This document shows, one piece after another, positions 33,562 to 42,983 of a stretch of DNA of 64,000 nt. This DNA is from Leptolyngbya sp. FACHB-261. Its GTDB lineage: Bacteria; Cyanobacteriota; Cyanobacteriia; FACHB-261. The stretch is from positions 214,213 through 278,212 of the forward strand of contig NZ_JACJPL010000022.1 of the NCBI RefSeq assembly GCF_014696065.1. The letters are read 5' to 3'. The notes beneath the pieces were generated by a model. It was not told the DNA's origin, searched no databases, and saw only the letters and a list, made by a program, of their open reading frames with translations. Position numbers and translations under genes: made by a program. Every line of letters starts with the position of its first letter. Positions within the stretch are counted from its first letter, which is position 1.

Positions 33562-36500
33562 TTAATCGCTAGCAATACTGCCCCTCGCAATTAGATTCAC
33601 GACGGTTTGCACTAGCGTCTCAGGCTCGATCGGTTTAGATACATGCCGTTGAAAGCCTGCCGCCAGTGCCTTCCGCTGATCAAATTCCCCCGCATAGGCA
33701 GTTAGCGCAATTGCTAAGATCTGATTGTCTGGTGACATAGCCCGGATTTGTTGCATCAGCATATAGCCATCCATCTCCGGCATGCCAATATCGCTGACTA
33801 ATACATCGGGTTTACCCTGAGCCAGCACTTCCAGAACAGCAATCGCCGACGGTACCGCAGTAACAATTGCCCCAGCCTGCTCTAGAACAAAAGCAATTAA
33901 CTCGCGAGTATCTGCTTCATCGTCAACTACAAGTATCTGAACATTGGAAAGCGGTAAAGCAGAATGGGTAAGCGAGGTGGGATCCTGTTGAGTCCTGGTC
34001 CTAGTCTTTCTATCTCTGAGCAACGGCAACTTGATCGTAAAAGTTGCCCCCTGCCCTTCACCTGAACTTTCAGCCCGAACCGTTCCTCCGTGCAGTTCGA
34101 CAATCTGCCGTGCGATCGCCAGTCCCAACCCCAAGCCACCAAATTTACGAGTGGTGGCTCCATCTTCTTGCCGAAAATGTTCGAAGATGTAAGGCAGAAA
34201 GTCAGGATTAATGCCTTTTCCCGTATCGCTCACTTGGATTTGGGTATGAGTTTCAGCTTGGGTTAGTGCAACTGTAATCTGGCCACCTTTCGGTGTGAAT
34301 TTGACCGCATTCGAGAGCAGATTCCACAGCACCTGCTGCAATCGTCCCGCATCTCCATTGATCACTCCAAACCCGGCTGAAATCGTCGTCTGAATTTGCA
34401 GGGACTTGGCTTCTGCGGCTAATCGAACTGTCTCTAAGGCGGCTCTAATCACGGCACGCAAATCGACAGGCACTACATTCAAAATCAGTTTGCCGCGCAA
34501 AATGCGAGAAATATCCAGCAAATCCTCAATCAGTTGCACCTGTAGCTTGGCGTTGCGCTCAATTGTCTCCAATGCATAAGTAGTTTTGGCGGCATCCAAC
34601 TTGCCGTTGCGCAGCAAAGTCGTCCAACCCAAAATCGGGTTCAGTGGCGATCGCAATTCATGGGACAGCACTGCCAGAAACTCATCTTTAATGCGATTCG
34701 CGGTCTCAGCTTGTTCACGAGCCGCTTGTTCACGGGCAAGCAATTGTTCACGTTCAGCTTCCGCTTGCTTTTGCTGGGTGATATCACGTGAGACGACTAA
34801 GAGTTGTGCAACCTGTCCCGATGCATCTTGGACGGCAGTGACAATCACATCCCACCACTTCGGCTTGCCCTTTGCTGTGGGAGAATAGCCCTGAAATCGA
34901 CCGACCTGATCTGATTTGGCAGCGGCTATCGCTGCTCTTGCCTTTTCCTGGTCTTCACCTTGCCAGAAACTAATCCACTCAGCATTCAGGTAGGATGCAG
35001 GATCATTGATTTCTAGAAGCTTCAGCCCGCCTTGATTCAAGTAGAGTAACCGCCCTTCCAGGGTCAGTAGTTTGATGCAGTCTTTACTGCTCTCTAAAAT
35101 CCGTCGCTTTAGCTCTTCACTTTCTCGCAGAGCCATTTCAGTTTGTTTACGGCCGCTAACATCCTTGAAAAAAACAGCGACTTTTCGGTGCTCCGGCTGT
35201 CCAAGGCGGAACGCATAAACATCAAACCAGCGGTGTAAGGCTTCAGCCCAATTCTCGAAGCGAACGGGTTCGCCCGTCATAGCTACTTTGCCGTACATCT
35301 CAAACCAATACTTTTCGTGATTTGGAGCGAGTTCGCGTATCCTTTTGCCTTGTGCGTCTGTAAGCCCTGTTTGAGAAACAAACGACGGACTGATTTCTAA
35401 AAAGCGGTAATCGTTTGGGGTGCCATTTTCATCAAACAGCATCTCGATCACGCAAAAGCCTTCGTCAATGGATTCAAATAGAGTTCGATAGCGTTCCTCA
35501 GATCGGCCCAAGGCTTCTCCGGTTTGTTTGTGCTCAGTGATGTCTGTGCAGGTGCCATACCAGCGAACGACTTGACTGTTTTCAGTGAGCATGTTTTCAC
35601 TGAGCATGTTTTCACGGGCCATGTTTCCACTGAGCATCGGTAGAGCCCGGGTGAGATGCCAACGATAAGTTCTATCTGCCTGTCTCAAGCGGTGTTCAAC
35701 CTCGTAGCTCGTTCTCGTTTGGACCGCTTGAGCCCACGCTTCGACTGTGCGTTCTCGATCCTCTGGATGGATTAGATCTTGCCACCCAGCTCCCTGAATT
35801 TGCTCTAGCGTCAACCCGGTATAGTCAAACCAACGGGGGCTGTAGTAATCCACCCAACCGGTGGCATCAGCAGTCCACACCATTTGTGGAATGGATTCAG
35901 CCAGGAAGCGAAAGCGCTGTTGACTGCCCGCTTGGCGCGATTGCCCAAGCTCTAAATTAGCGGCGACCCGCGCTAGCAACTCGCGGCGGCTGAATGGCTT
36001 CACTAAGTAATCATCTGCCCCAGCCTCCAATCCCTCAACTGCCGCTTCTTCTCCAGCACGGGCAGACAGCAGCAAGATTGGAATTTCGCACGTTCTTGAA
36101 TCAGCCCGTAACCGTCGCAGCAACTCAAAGCCATTCATCCCTGGCATCATGACGTCGCTGAGGATCAAATCGGGTGCGTCATTGTATGTGGCAGCTAAAG
36201 CTGTTTCACCATCCGTAGCCACATCCACTTTGTAATACTGACTGAGAATGCGTTGCAAATAATTCCGCATATCGGTGTTGTCATCCACCAGCAGAATTTG
36301 AGTGGTAGCAGTTGAGGATTGATCATTTTCTCCCTCCTGCAAACTTATTTCTGCATCCTCTTCAGGGAGCCAACCTAAAGCTTCCTCAACATAAGACATT
36401 GCGCTAGAAGCAGTAGAAACATGGCTTTGACTAGCGTTAAAGCGATCTGATCTGGCTCTGCTTTGCGGCTCAAGGGGTAAGTGAGTCGTTCCAGTTGGCA

Positions 36501-38214
36501 GTCGAACTGCGAAGGTACTACCTTGACCGAACCTGCTGTCAACACTGATCGTCCCACCCTGCAGATGAACAAGTTCTTGCACCAGAGACAGCCCAATGCC
36601 CGTGCCCTCAAAGGTGCGTCCTTTCGCGCCTTCAACTCGATGAAACCGCTCAAATAACCGGGGAACTTCATCTGGTGGAATGCCGGTGCCTGTGTCGCGT
36701 ACCACCAGTTCTACTTGTTTGCCAACCGGGCGTAAAGAGACTGCAATCTCTCCTTCAAAAGTGAACTTAAAGGCATTGGAGAGAAGATTTAGGACAATTT
36801 TCTCCCACATTTCGCGATCGACGTAAACGGATTCTGGCAGGGAAGGACAATCCACAATCAATCGCAGCCCCGCCTGCTCAACAGCAGACCGAAAAATACT
36901 CGTCAGTTCTGCGGTATACGTGGCTAAATCAATTGGCTCATAACTGACTTGAGTGCGTCCAGCTTCAATTCGCGAGAAATCAAGCAGCGTATTGACCAGC
37001 TTGAGCAAGCGCGTCCCATTGCGCTGCACCATCTCTAATTGTGATCGCGCTTTTGCTGGAAGAATTGCGTCGAATTCAGTTAACGTCTCTTCCAGTGGCG
37101 ACAGCATCAACGTTAGGGGAGTCCGAAATTCGTGGCTAACGTTGTTGAAGAAGGTGGTTTTGGCTCGATCCAGTTCTGCAAGTGCTTCTACCTGCTGGCG
37201 TTCTTCTTCATAACCACGGGCATTGGCGATCGCGGTCGTCACATTGCCGACCACCACCTCGAAGAACTTGCGGTACTCCTGCTCAAAAGCGCGATGTGGA
37301 TTGATGCCCAATACCAACAATCCAACAATTTGTTTTTGTCCAGCCTGAATCAGTGGCACGACCCAAGCGGCAGAGGGAGGTTTGTCCCAAGCTCCAACCG
37401 GTAAATCCTCAAACCGAGCTGCTAAATCATCGACAATTGTGGCTTCCCCGGTCTCATAAACTTGTCTGAGTTCCCATTCATCAAGCCCTTGAGTCAAATC
37501 TATCTGGCCTGGAGTCGCAGAGCTTGCTGCATCGATTCCAGTTGTCCCAACTAAGGAAGCTTGCCTACCCTCTGCATCGACTCGATATAGCAGGGCAAAC
37601 GGGATGTCATGAGAATTGGTTGCTAAGGCTTGAATCGCAGTCAGGCAGGCTGCTTGCACAGTTTTAGCTTGAGCCGTTTCACTGGCTAGTAAGCTCAAGG
37701 TTTGTAAGCGACGATCGCCTAGTACGCGTCCGGTTGTTTCACTAACAATGCAAAAGACGCCACCAACCTTGCCGCTCTCGTCTCGCACGGGATCGTAGGA
37801 GACATCAAAGTAAGTTTCCTCAATGTAACCGTGTCGATTGAGGAAAAATAGATAATCTCGCGCCCAGAATGCTTCTCCAGTCGCAACCACTCCCTTCAGC
37901 AACGGCTCTATAACATCCCAGACTTCGCTCCACACTTCATGGGCGGGGCGACTGAGTGCCCAGGGATGCTTTGAGGCAAGGGCAGGGCGATAAGCATCGT
38001 TGTAAATCGTGATTAAGTCGGGTCCCCAGAAGAGGCAAATCTGGGCTTTAGAAGGCAGCAAAATGCTGACAGCACTCCGCAAGCTTTGAGGCCAATGAGC
38101 TGTGTCACCTAAGGGAGTCTGCGACCAATCGAGCGATCGCATCAGGCATCCGATTTCGCCGCCTTCAATAAAGATACGTTTGGCAGCTATGCCTTCTCCT
38201 TCCCGTAACATCAC
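33562..38214 (-). CDS. hybrid sensor histidine kinase with two kinase cores and two receivers
   Basis: The 1550-residue protein appears soluble. Domains: PAS-like 1-165; GAF about 185-335; HisKA with His361 (NNVSHEFRTPL); HATPase about 465-575 (N-box LLSNAFKF, DTGTGI, GTGIGLSL); receiver about 638-755 with Asp687 (LILSDVMMP). Then three PAS domains (about 765-895, 905-1025, 1030-1150), a second HisKA with His1185 (AVLSHELRSPL), a second HATPase about 1290-1400, and a final receiver about 1425-1545 with Asp1475 (VLVSDIGMPEMDG). All phosphorylation sites are present. Two complete kinase cores in one chain suggest an internal phosphorelay or two signal inputs. The second PAS region carries a short in-frame repeat insertion (about residues 860-881). 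It follows the XRE gene by eight bases, so the two are co-transcribed. Confidence 0.94.
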   Translation of the reverse strand: MMLREGEGIAAKRIFIEGGEIGCLMRSLDWSQTPLGDTAHWPQSLRSAVSILLPSKAQICLFWGPDLITIYNDAYRPALASKHPWALSRPAHEVWSEVWDVIEPLLKGVVATGEAFWARDYLFFLNRHGYIEETYFDVSYDPVRDESGKVGGVFCIVSETTGRVLGDRRLQTLSLLASETAQAKTVQAACLTAIQALATNSHDIPFALLYRVDAEGRQASLVGTTGIDAASSATPGQIDLTQGLDEWELRQVYETGEATIVDDLAARFEDLPVGAWDKPPSAAWVVPLIQAGQKQIVGLLVLGINPHRAFEQEYRKFFEVVVGNVTTAIANARGYEEERQQVEALAELDRAKTTFFNNVSHEFRTPLTLMLSPLEETLTEFDAILPAKARSQLEMVQRNGTRLLKLVNTLLDFSRIEAGRTQVSYEPIDLATYTAELTSIFRSAVEQAGLRLIVDCPSLPESVYVDREMWEKIVLNLLSNAFKFTFEGEIAVSLRPVGKQVELVVRDTGTGIPPDEVPRLFERFHRVEGAKGRTFEGTGIGLSLVQELVHLQGGTISVDSRFGQGSTFAVRLPTGTTHLPLEPQSRARSDRFNASQSHVSTASSAMSYVEEALGWLPEEDAEISLQEGENDQSSTATTQILLVDDNTDMRNYLQRILSQYYKVDVATDGETALAATYNDAPDLILSDVMMPGMNGFELLRRLRADSRTCEIPILLLSARAGEEAAVEGLEAGADDYLVKPFSRRELLARVAANLELGQSRQAGSQQRFRFLAESIPQMVWTADATGWVDYYSPRWFDYTGLTLEQIQGAGWQDLIHPEDRERTVEAWAQAVQTRTSYEVEHRLRQADRTYRWHLTRALPMLSGNMARENMLSENMLTENSQVVRWYGTCTDITEHKQTGEALGRSEERYRTLFESIDEGFCVIEMLFDENGTPNDYRFLEISPSFVSQTGLTDAQGKRIRELAPNHEKYWFEMYGKVAMTGEPVRFENWAEALHRWFDVYAFRLGQPEHRKVAVFFKDVSGRKQTEMALRESEELKRRILESSKDCIKLLTLEGRLLYLNQGGLKLLEINDPASYLNAEWISFWQGEDQEKARAAIAAAKSDQVGRFQGYSPTAKGKPKWWDVIVTAVQDASGQVAQLLVVSRDITQQKQAEAEREQLLAREQAAREQAETANRIKDEFLAVLSHELRSPLNPILGWTTLLRNGKLDAAKTTYALETIERNAKLQVQLIEDLLDISRILRGKLILNVVPVDLRAVIRAALETVRLAAEAKSLQIQTTISAGFGVINGDAGRLQQVLWNLLSNAVKFTPKGGQITVALTQAETHTQIQVSDTGKGINPDFLPYIFEHFRQEDGATTRKFGGLGLGLAIARQIVELHGGTVRAESSGEGQGATFTIKLPLLRDRKTRTRTQQDPTSLTHSALPLSNVQILVVDDEADTRELIAFVLEQAGAIVTAVPSAIAVLEVLAQGKPDVLVSDIGMPEMDGYMLMQQIRAMSPDNQILAIALTAYAGEFDQRKALAAGFQRHVSKPIEPETLVQTVVNLIARGSIASD
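35572..35637. repeat. in-frame micro-repeat inside the kinase gene
   Basis: The motif GAGCATGTTTTCACT and variants occur about four times in 66 bases. On the minus strand they code for MLSGN, ENMLS and ENMLT within a PAS-domain loop, which normally would be continuous. The frame is intact. Confidence 0.7.
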
Positions 38215-38222
38215 TGCTGTTC

Positions 38223-38456
38223 CTAATTGCTAAAGTATTTGACTGACAGCTCTTCACCCTCTGGTCCCATCTGATGCAGTAGTGTTTCAATCTGCTTTAG
38301 GGCTAAAGGGATCGGTCTGTTTCGTCCATTTTCCCAACGGTTGACACTCTGAAATGACACACCGAGCTTGGCGGCAAATTCAACTTGTGAGAGTTGAAGT
38401 AGCTGTCGGGTTTCTCGAACTAACGCTGCAATCTCTGCTTGTTCCACAACTGACAT
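38223..38456 (-). CDS. XRE-type helix-turn-helix protein
   Basis: This 77-residue protein consists of one HTH_3 domain. Helix 1 is IAALVRETRQLLQLSQVEFA, the HTH is KLGVSFQSVNRWENGR and NRPIPLALKQIETLLHQM closes the domain. The full fold is present, with no second domain. Such single-domain proteins act as dimers on palindromic DNA. It is the first gene of the operon with the hybrid kinase, whose start follows after eight bases, and may regulate it. The start is the ATG at 38456. Confidence 0.85.
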   Translation of the reverse strand: MSVVEQAEIAALVRETRQLLQLSQVEFAAKLGVSFQSVNRWENGRNRPIPLALKQIETLLHQMGPEGEELSVKYFSN

Positions 38457-38989
38457 CGAATCCCACCCGCTCTGGTTGAATCCACTGGACTATAACAGGT
38501 GCGATAAACGCAAAAATATCTGCCATCAGGCATAAGGTCCACCGAATTTAGGTCGCAAGACTAAGCTTTGTGGTTCAGCATGAGCAATCCAGCTGCGCTT
38601 AAATCTCCTCATTCTCCTCATTGAGAAGGTTAGAAGGTCAAGTGCATCTTCAATCGCAAGTTGATGAAAGAGTAGACTTTCTTCTCAAAGCTCGTCAGCA
38701 TCAGAAAGTTTCGAGCAAGATAAACTTTGCTGAGACGAGGAAAATCAGGCGCATTTTGTAGCGGCGCACCTCTTTTTTCTAATGGATGTAGGAAGTCTAA
38801 CCTGTAGCTTCCACAAGTATTAGCTAGCCATAAGTCACAGAATCGAACAATAATACGATGCCAAAACGGCGAGCGTCGTAGAAAAACAACAGCAAAACAA
38901 CTTTGTGACTCCAAATACTTTCCCCCTTAAAATAGGGGGTGTCTAAAGGTTGATGAGACCATTTCCATCCCTTGATAGTGTGAGGCTGA
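38457..38989. other. intergenic region with an unassigned minus-strand frame
   Basis: A 94-codon minus-strand frame (38630-38914) reads RRSPFWHRIIVRFCDLW and is rich in aromatic and basic residues. It has no ribosome-binding site and no recognisable family, and could be a remnant. Divergent promoters of the XRE gene and the SDR gene should lie here. Confidence 0.35.
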
Positions 38990-39091
38990 GTCGGGGAAGC
39001 GCAGTACAGCTTCGGTGACTAAATAACTGGGAACGACAGCAAATGCTGTGCTAGCTTCCTTGTCCGAGTAGCCCGACGCATCTGCTTTTTT
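38990..39091 (+). promoter_or_regulatory. candidate riboswitch-like leader of the SDR gene
   Basis: GTCGGG (38990-38995) can pair with CCCGAC (39072-39077), closing a structure that holds GAAGC/GCTTC (38996-39000 with 39009-39013) and ACAGC/GCTGT (39036-39049). GCTTCC at 39054-39059 can pair instead with GGAAGC at 38995-39000, so two folds exclude each other. Six T follow at 39086-39091, as in an intrinsic terminator. The start codon lies 37 bases later. The class is not identified, and a ligand is not implied by the sequence alone. Confidence 0.4.
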
Positions 39092-39127
39092 ATGCAAGAA
39101 CTAATCGACTAATTGACAGGAGAGTTT

Positions 39128-40006
39128 ATGAGCCCACAGGATCTACAAGAACAAAAGCCGACGCCACCGTTTCCTGAGCAACCACAACAGGTGCCCGGAT
39201 TAGAGTCTGAGATGAACCCGAGACCGGACTACGGCGAAGAGTCTTATCGTGGTTCGGGCAAACTGCAAGGCAAAGCCGCCGTGATCACAGGTGGCGATTC
39301 TGGGATTGGGCGGGCCGTCGCCCTTGCCTTTGCTCGCGAAGGTGCTGATGTGCTGATTTCCTATCTCAACGAAGAGTCCGACGCGCAGGAAACTGTTCGT
39401 GTCGTTGAGAAAGAGGGGCGCAAGTGTATTGCAGTCGCAGGTGACATCCAGGAAGAATCTCATTGTCAACAGATCGTTGAGCGTGCCCGTAGTGAGTTCG
39501 GCAAACTTGACATCCTGGTCAACAATGCCGCTTTCCAGATGAGTCACGAAAGTATTGAGGAGATTCCCTCCGAGGAATTCGATCGCACCTTCAAAACTAA
39601 CGTCTACGCAATGTTCTACCTGTGCAAAGCCGCCGTGCCGCACATGAAACCAGGTAGCACCATTATCAACACCTCCTCGATAACCGCCGCTGAGCCAAAG
39701 CCGACGCTATTGGCCTATGCAGCCACCAAGGGAGCGATCGCGAACTTCACCGGCGGCTTAGCCCAGTCTCTTGCTGAGAAGGGCATTCGAGTGAACAGCG
39801 TGGCGCCGGGGCCTGTGTGGACGCCGTTGATCCCAGCCACAATGCCTCCTGAAGAGGTCTCCAAGTTTGGCCAGCAGTCTCCAATCAAGCGTCCAGCGCA
39901 GCCAGTGGAACTCGCACCTGTCTATGTGATGCTGGCTTCGGATGAGGCCAGTTACGTCTCGGGCGCAGTCATTCCTGTGACTGGCGGTCGGCCCGTCCTG
40001 CCATAG
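39128..40006 (+). CDS. short-chain dehydrogenase/reductase (YghA/general-stress type)
   Basis: This 292-residue SDR enzyme would be NAD(P)-dependent. The first 40 residues are a Pro/Glu-rich extension (PTPPFPEQPQQVPGLESEM) typical of the YghA/GSP39 group. The dinucleotide motif is VITGGDSGIGRAVA (about 50-62), then NNAAFQ, the catalytic Ser in TIINTSSIT, YxxxK as YAATKGA and the PGPVWTPL loop. All catalytic residues are present. The ATG at 39128 follows GGAGAG; a TTG at 39113 in the same frame has no binding site. Homologues are induced by osmotic or desiccation stress, but the substrate is unknown. Confidence 0.93.
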   Translation: MSPQDLQEQKPTPPFPEQPQQVPGLESEMNPRPDYGEESYRGSGKLQGKAAVITGGDSGIGRAVALAFAREGADVLISYLNEESDAQETVRVVEKEGRKCIAVAGDIQEESHCQQIVERARSEFGKLDILVNNAAFQMSHESIEEIPSEEFDRTFKTNVYAMFYLCKAAVPHMKPGSTIINTSSITAAEPKPTLLAYAATKGAIANFTGGLAQSLAEKGIRVNSVAPGPVWTPLIPATMPPEEVSKFGQQSPIKRPAQPVELAPVYVMLASDEASYVSGAVIPVTGGRPVLP

Positions 40007-40009
40007 CCA

Positions 40010-40082
40010 TCAGGTTTTGACCGACAGGTTTTGACTGACAGGTTTTGACTGACAAAGTTTTAACTCACAAAGTTTGACCCAC
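40010..40082. repeat. 15-bp tandem repeat behind the SDR gene
   Basis: CAGGTTTTGACTGA and variants occur five times in about 70 bases, with a period near 15 bp and growing divergence to the right. It is non-coding. Confidence 0.65.
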
Positions 40083-40094
40083 AGTACAGCTGCT

Positions 40095-40124
40095 AAGCTG
40101 CTAACTAAAGCAACTTAGCAGCTT
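40095..40124 (+). terminator. hairpin after the SDR gene
   Basis: AAGCTGCTAA and TTAGCAGCTT form a perfect 10-bp stem with a 10-base loop, 88 bases after the SDR stop. The T-tract is weak. Confidence 0.55.
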
Positions 40125-40223
40125 TACTCTACCTTCTAACTTTCTGCCGAGTGACCAAGGGCAAACAGCCACTTTGCCACTTCTGATGTGAGTGCACTTG
40201 AGAATAGAAAGACAAAAGAACTC

Positions 40224-41183
40224 TTAATCTGGAACCTTGACTTGATCTAATCCCTCTTCAATCGCAGGATACTGAGGATTCATTGCCTCTAAGGTATCTG
40301 CGAGGGTACGGGCCACAACCAGGTTGCGATACCATTTGTGATTAGCAGGCACAACATACCAGGGTGCATAGGACGTTGAGCAATTGTTAATAGCGTCCTC
40401 AAAAGCCCGCTGGTAGTCATCCCAGAACTGACGCTCTCGCAAATCACTGCTCGAAAATTTCCAGCGCTTATCTGGGCTTTCCAATCGACTTTCCAGCCGA
40501 CGTTTTTGCTCATCTTTGGAGATGTGCAAAAAGAATTTAACGACAGTAATGTGATTGAGCGTGAGCATGTGCTCAAACTCATTGATGACATGATAGCGCT
40601 CTCGCCAAACTGACTCTGGCACCAGTTCCTTCACCCGCACAATCAAAACATCTTCGTAGTGCGAGCGATTGAAAATGCTGATCATGCCACGCTGGGGCGC
40701 GCGCTGGTGATAGCGCCACAAAAAGTCGTGGCTTAGTTCTTCCTGACTAGGCGTTTTGAAAGACCAAACCTGACAGCCCTGAGGATTGAGGCCACCGAAC
40801 ACGTGCTTGATTGTGCCATCCTTGCCACCAGTGTCCATTGCCTGAAGCACTACCAGCAAGCTGCGCTGATTTTCAGCATACAGACGCTCTTGCAGCCCTT
40901 GCAGCCGTTTGCGCTGCTTGTCTAATTCCTTTTCAACGTCTTCTTTGCGGCTATATTCCTCTGATTGCTCTGGGTCAAATTTTGCGAGGGAAATAGGTTG
41001 CTGTGGCAGAACTCGATATTGTGGATAGTTAGGCTTCGGCGGTAATTGGTCAACCACTAAAGTTTCAGGGGCCATGACCTCAGCTGCAGCTGCCGTTGCA
41101 GTAGCCGCAGCTTCTTCGGTTTTGGGAGCCTCTGCGTCAGTGACAGCCGTTGCAGACTTCTTGTGGTGGTTTTTCTTACCCAT
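40224..41183 (-). CDS. polyphosphate kinase 2 (PPK2 family)
   Basis: The 319-residue PPK2 transfers phosphate between polyphosphate and nucleotides. Walker A is MDTGGKDGTIKH (about 115-126). Walker B region is MISIFNRSHYEDVLIVRV, followed by the lid (RERYHVINEFEHML), FFLHISKDEQKRRLESR and YVVPANHKWYRNLVVARTL at the C terminus. Single-domain members can make NTPs or NDPs from NDPs or NMPs; the class cannot be decided by eye. The N-terminal 60 residues form a Lys/Ala-rich extension that is unusual in length. Start is the ATG at 41183. There is no ppk1 or exopolyphosphatase gene nearby. Confidence 0.92.
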   Translation of the reverse strand: MGKKNHHKKSATAVTDAEAPKTEEAAATATAAAAEVMAPETLVVDQLPPKPNYPQYRVLPQQPISLAKFDPEQSEEYSRKEDVEKELDKQRKRLQGLQERLYAENQRSLLVVLQAMDTGGKDGTIKHVFGGLNPQGCQVWSFKTPSQEELSHDFLWRYHQRAPQRGMISIFNRSHYEDVLIVRVKELVPESVWRERYHVINEFEHMLTLNHITVVKFFLHISKDEQKRRLESRLESPDKRWKFSSSDLRERQFWDDYQRAFEDAINNCSTSYAPWYVVPANHKWYRNLVVARTLADTLEAMNPQYPAIEEGLDQVKVPD

Positions 41184-41335
41184 CGAAATTTCCTTGCCCC
41201 CTGGCTCTACAGCAACTTATCGCCTCACCTTAGGTGAGCTCGTGTCAATATACGTCTGGCACTAGGTTGATTTCTGTTTTTTAGGGCTAATTCTGAGGCT
41301 AAAAGATTGAGAGCACCAATATAAGGCTTCTTGCC

Positions 41336-42688
41336 TCACTTTGTATACTTTGCATACTCGTTTTCATTCAAACTGCGCGGCACCTGTAAACCTAGAGTGA
41401 TTGCTCTCGCGGCCATAAACAAAGTCATCGCCAACCATAACATTTGGCCATTATGCAGTTGCCAAGCTAAAAATGCCGCAGGACCAAAACCGACCAGGGC
41501 AGCAACGATAGTAGCTTGGCGCAAGATGCGTCCCTCGGTCAAACCTAAAAAATAGCCATCAAGCATATAAGCCAAAGACCCGAATCCTAGGATCGGCAGC
41601 AGCCACAGAACATAATCAGGCACTCGCTCTAATAGAGCGGCATGATTGGTCAGAAGCCCGAACAAAGGGCGCGGGAGCAAAATGAACACCAGGCCAAATC
41701 CCAGCCCCAAACTCAGACTTACTCCACCGGCAAGCCACACCAGATCAGCTAACTGCCGACTGGAGCCTTGCCCCCGTAGAATCCCTGCCAAACTCTCCGT
41801 AGCAAAGGCCAAGCCATCAATAAAGTAGGCGGCCAGCGTCACAACTTGTAACAGCAGCGTATTGGTAGCCAGGACAATGGTTCCTAAAGACGAACTGAGA
41901 TTCGTGAACAGCGCAAATGTCGAAACCAGGGCTAGCGTGCGTACCAAAATATCGCTGTTGAGAGTAAACGCTGCTTTGAGGGCAACCGGATCACCGATTT
42001 GAGGCACTACGGCTCGTACTTGAGCCCAACGCACTTCGCGCCCCACCAGAATGACGCCCAGCAACAGCATCAAATACTGGCTAGCAGCCGTTGCCCAACC
42101 TGCCCCGGCACTGGCCCAACCCCAACGCACTACTAGTAAATAATCGAGCCCAACATTAGCCCCATTGCCCACTGCTGACAACAGCAACACCTTGCCACTC
42201 TGTTCTCGGCCCAGAAACCAGCCAATCAGCACGAAGTTGATCAGTGTTGCAGGCGCACCCCCGATCAAGGCATCGTAATAAGCTCGACCCGCGGCCTTGA
42301 CCTCAGGCGCAGCACTCAGCAACGCAAAGCCCAACTCCCGCAGAGGCTGCTGTAACAGCAGAATGCTCAAGCCCAAGCCCAAAGCCAGTAGCCCGTTGCG
42401 TAGAGCCGTGAGCAGCACAACCTCCGGTTCACCCCGCCCAACGGCTTGAGCCGTGATGCCCGTCGTGCCCATGCGCAAAAAACCAAAGGTCCAGTAAATG
42501 TAGTTGAACAAAACTGTCGCTAGTGCCACCCCTGCCAAGTGTCGAATTTCTGCTAAGTGTCCTAGAAACGCCACATCGACTAAACCCGCTAAGGGCACCA
42601 TCAAATTAGACAGCACATTGACAACGGCTAAGCGCCAGAAGCGGCGGTGGAAGTCATAGTAATTCGGGTCAAAGGTCATCGTGAACAA
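41336..42688 (-). CDS. MATE-family efflux transporter (DinF-like)
   Basis: This 450-residue membrane protein has about twelve helices in two bundles, as in MATE transporters. It exports cationic compounds in exchange for sodium ions or protons. Visible marks are NVLSNLMVPLAGLVDVAFLG (the first-helix VD-x-AFLG motif), GTTGITAQAVGRG, a middle repeat VNVGLDYL-like region (GANVGLDYLLVVRWGWASAGAG) and DGLAFATESLAG. The DinF branch is suggested by length and by MGTTGITAQ. The ATG at 42688 gives the usual short N terminus; an ATG three codons further is equally possible. It has no operon partner. Confidence 0.92.
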   Translation of the reverse strand: MFTMTFDPNYYDFHRRFWRLAVVNVLSNLMVPLAGLVDVAFLGHLAEIRHLAGVALATVLFNYIYWTFGFLRMGTTGITAQAVGRGEPEVVLLTALRNGLLALGLGLSILLLQQPLRELGFALLSAAPEVKAAGRAYYDALIGGAPATLINFVLIGWFLGREQSGKVLLLSAVGNGANVGLDYLLVVRWGWASAGAGWATAASQYLMLLLGVILVGREVRWAQVRAVVPQIGDPVALKAAFTLNSDILVRTLALVSTFALFTNLSSSLGTIVLATNTLLLQVVTLAAYFIDGLAFATESLAGILRGQGSSRQLADLVWLAGGVSLSLGLGFGLVFILLPRPLFGLLTNHAALLERVPDYVLWLLPILGFGSLAYMLDGYFLGLTEGRILRQATIVAALVGFGPAAFLAWQLHNGQMLWLAMTLFMAARAITLGLQVPRSLNENEYAKYTK

Positions 42689-42983
42689 TCACCCTGCATA
42701 GAAGGAAGAAGTTGGCGAAAGAACAACAGTTGCTAGCAACAAATTGAAACGTTCTAACGCCCTCTGTTTAAACTTATCTTTCTAAGAAGCCTCACCGGGT
42801 CCGAGTTGTAGCTCATGTGAAAAAATATGTGTCAAAGCTCTGACTTCTCAGTTTTCCTAGAGCAACCCAATATGATCTGAGAGGCTTTATGGGTACCCTA
42901 GGACCGACCCACGCCTCTGAAACTTCGGTTGCGTGAGAAGCCCTCTCTCCAAGTCGCTAGAAATCATCCTTCTTAACCGGAAT

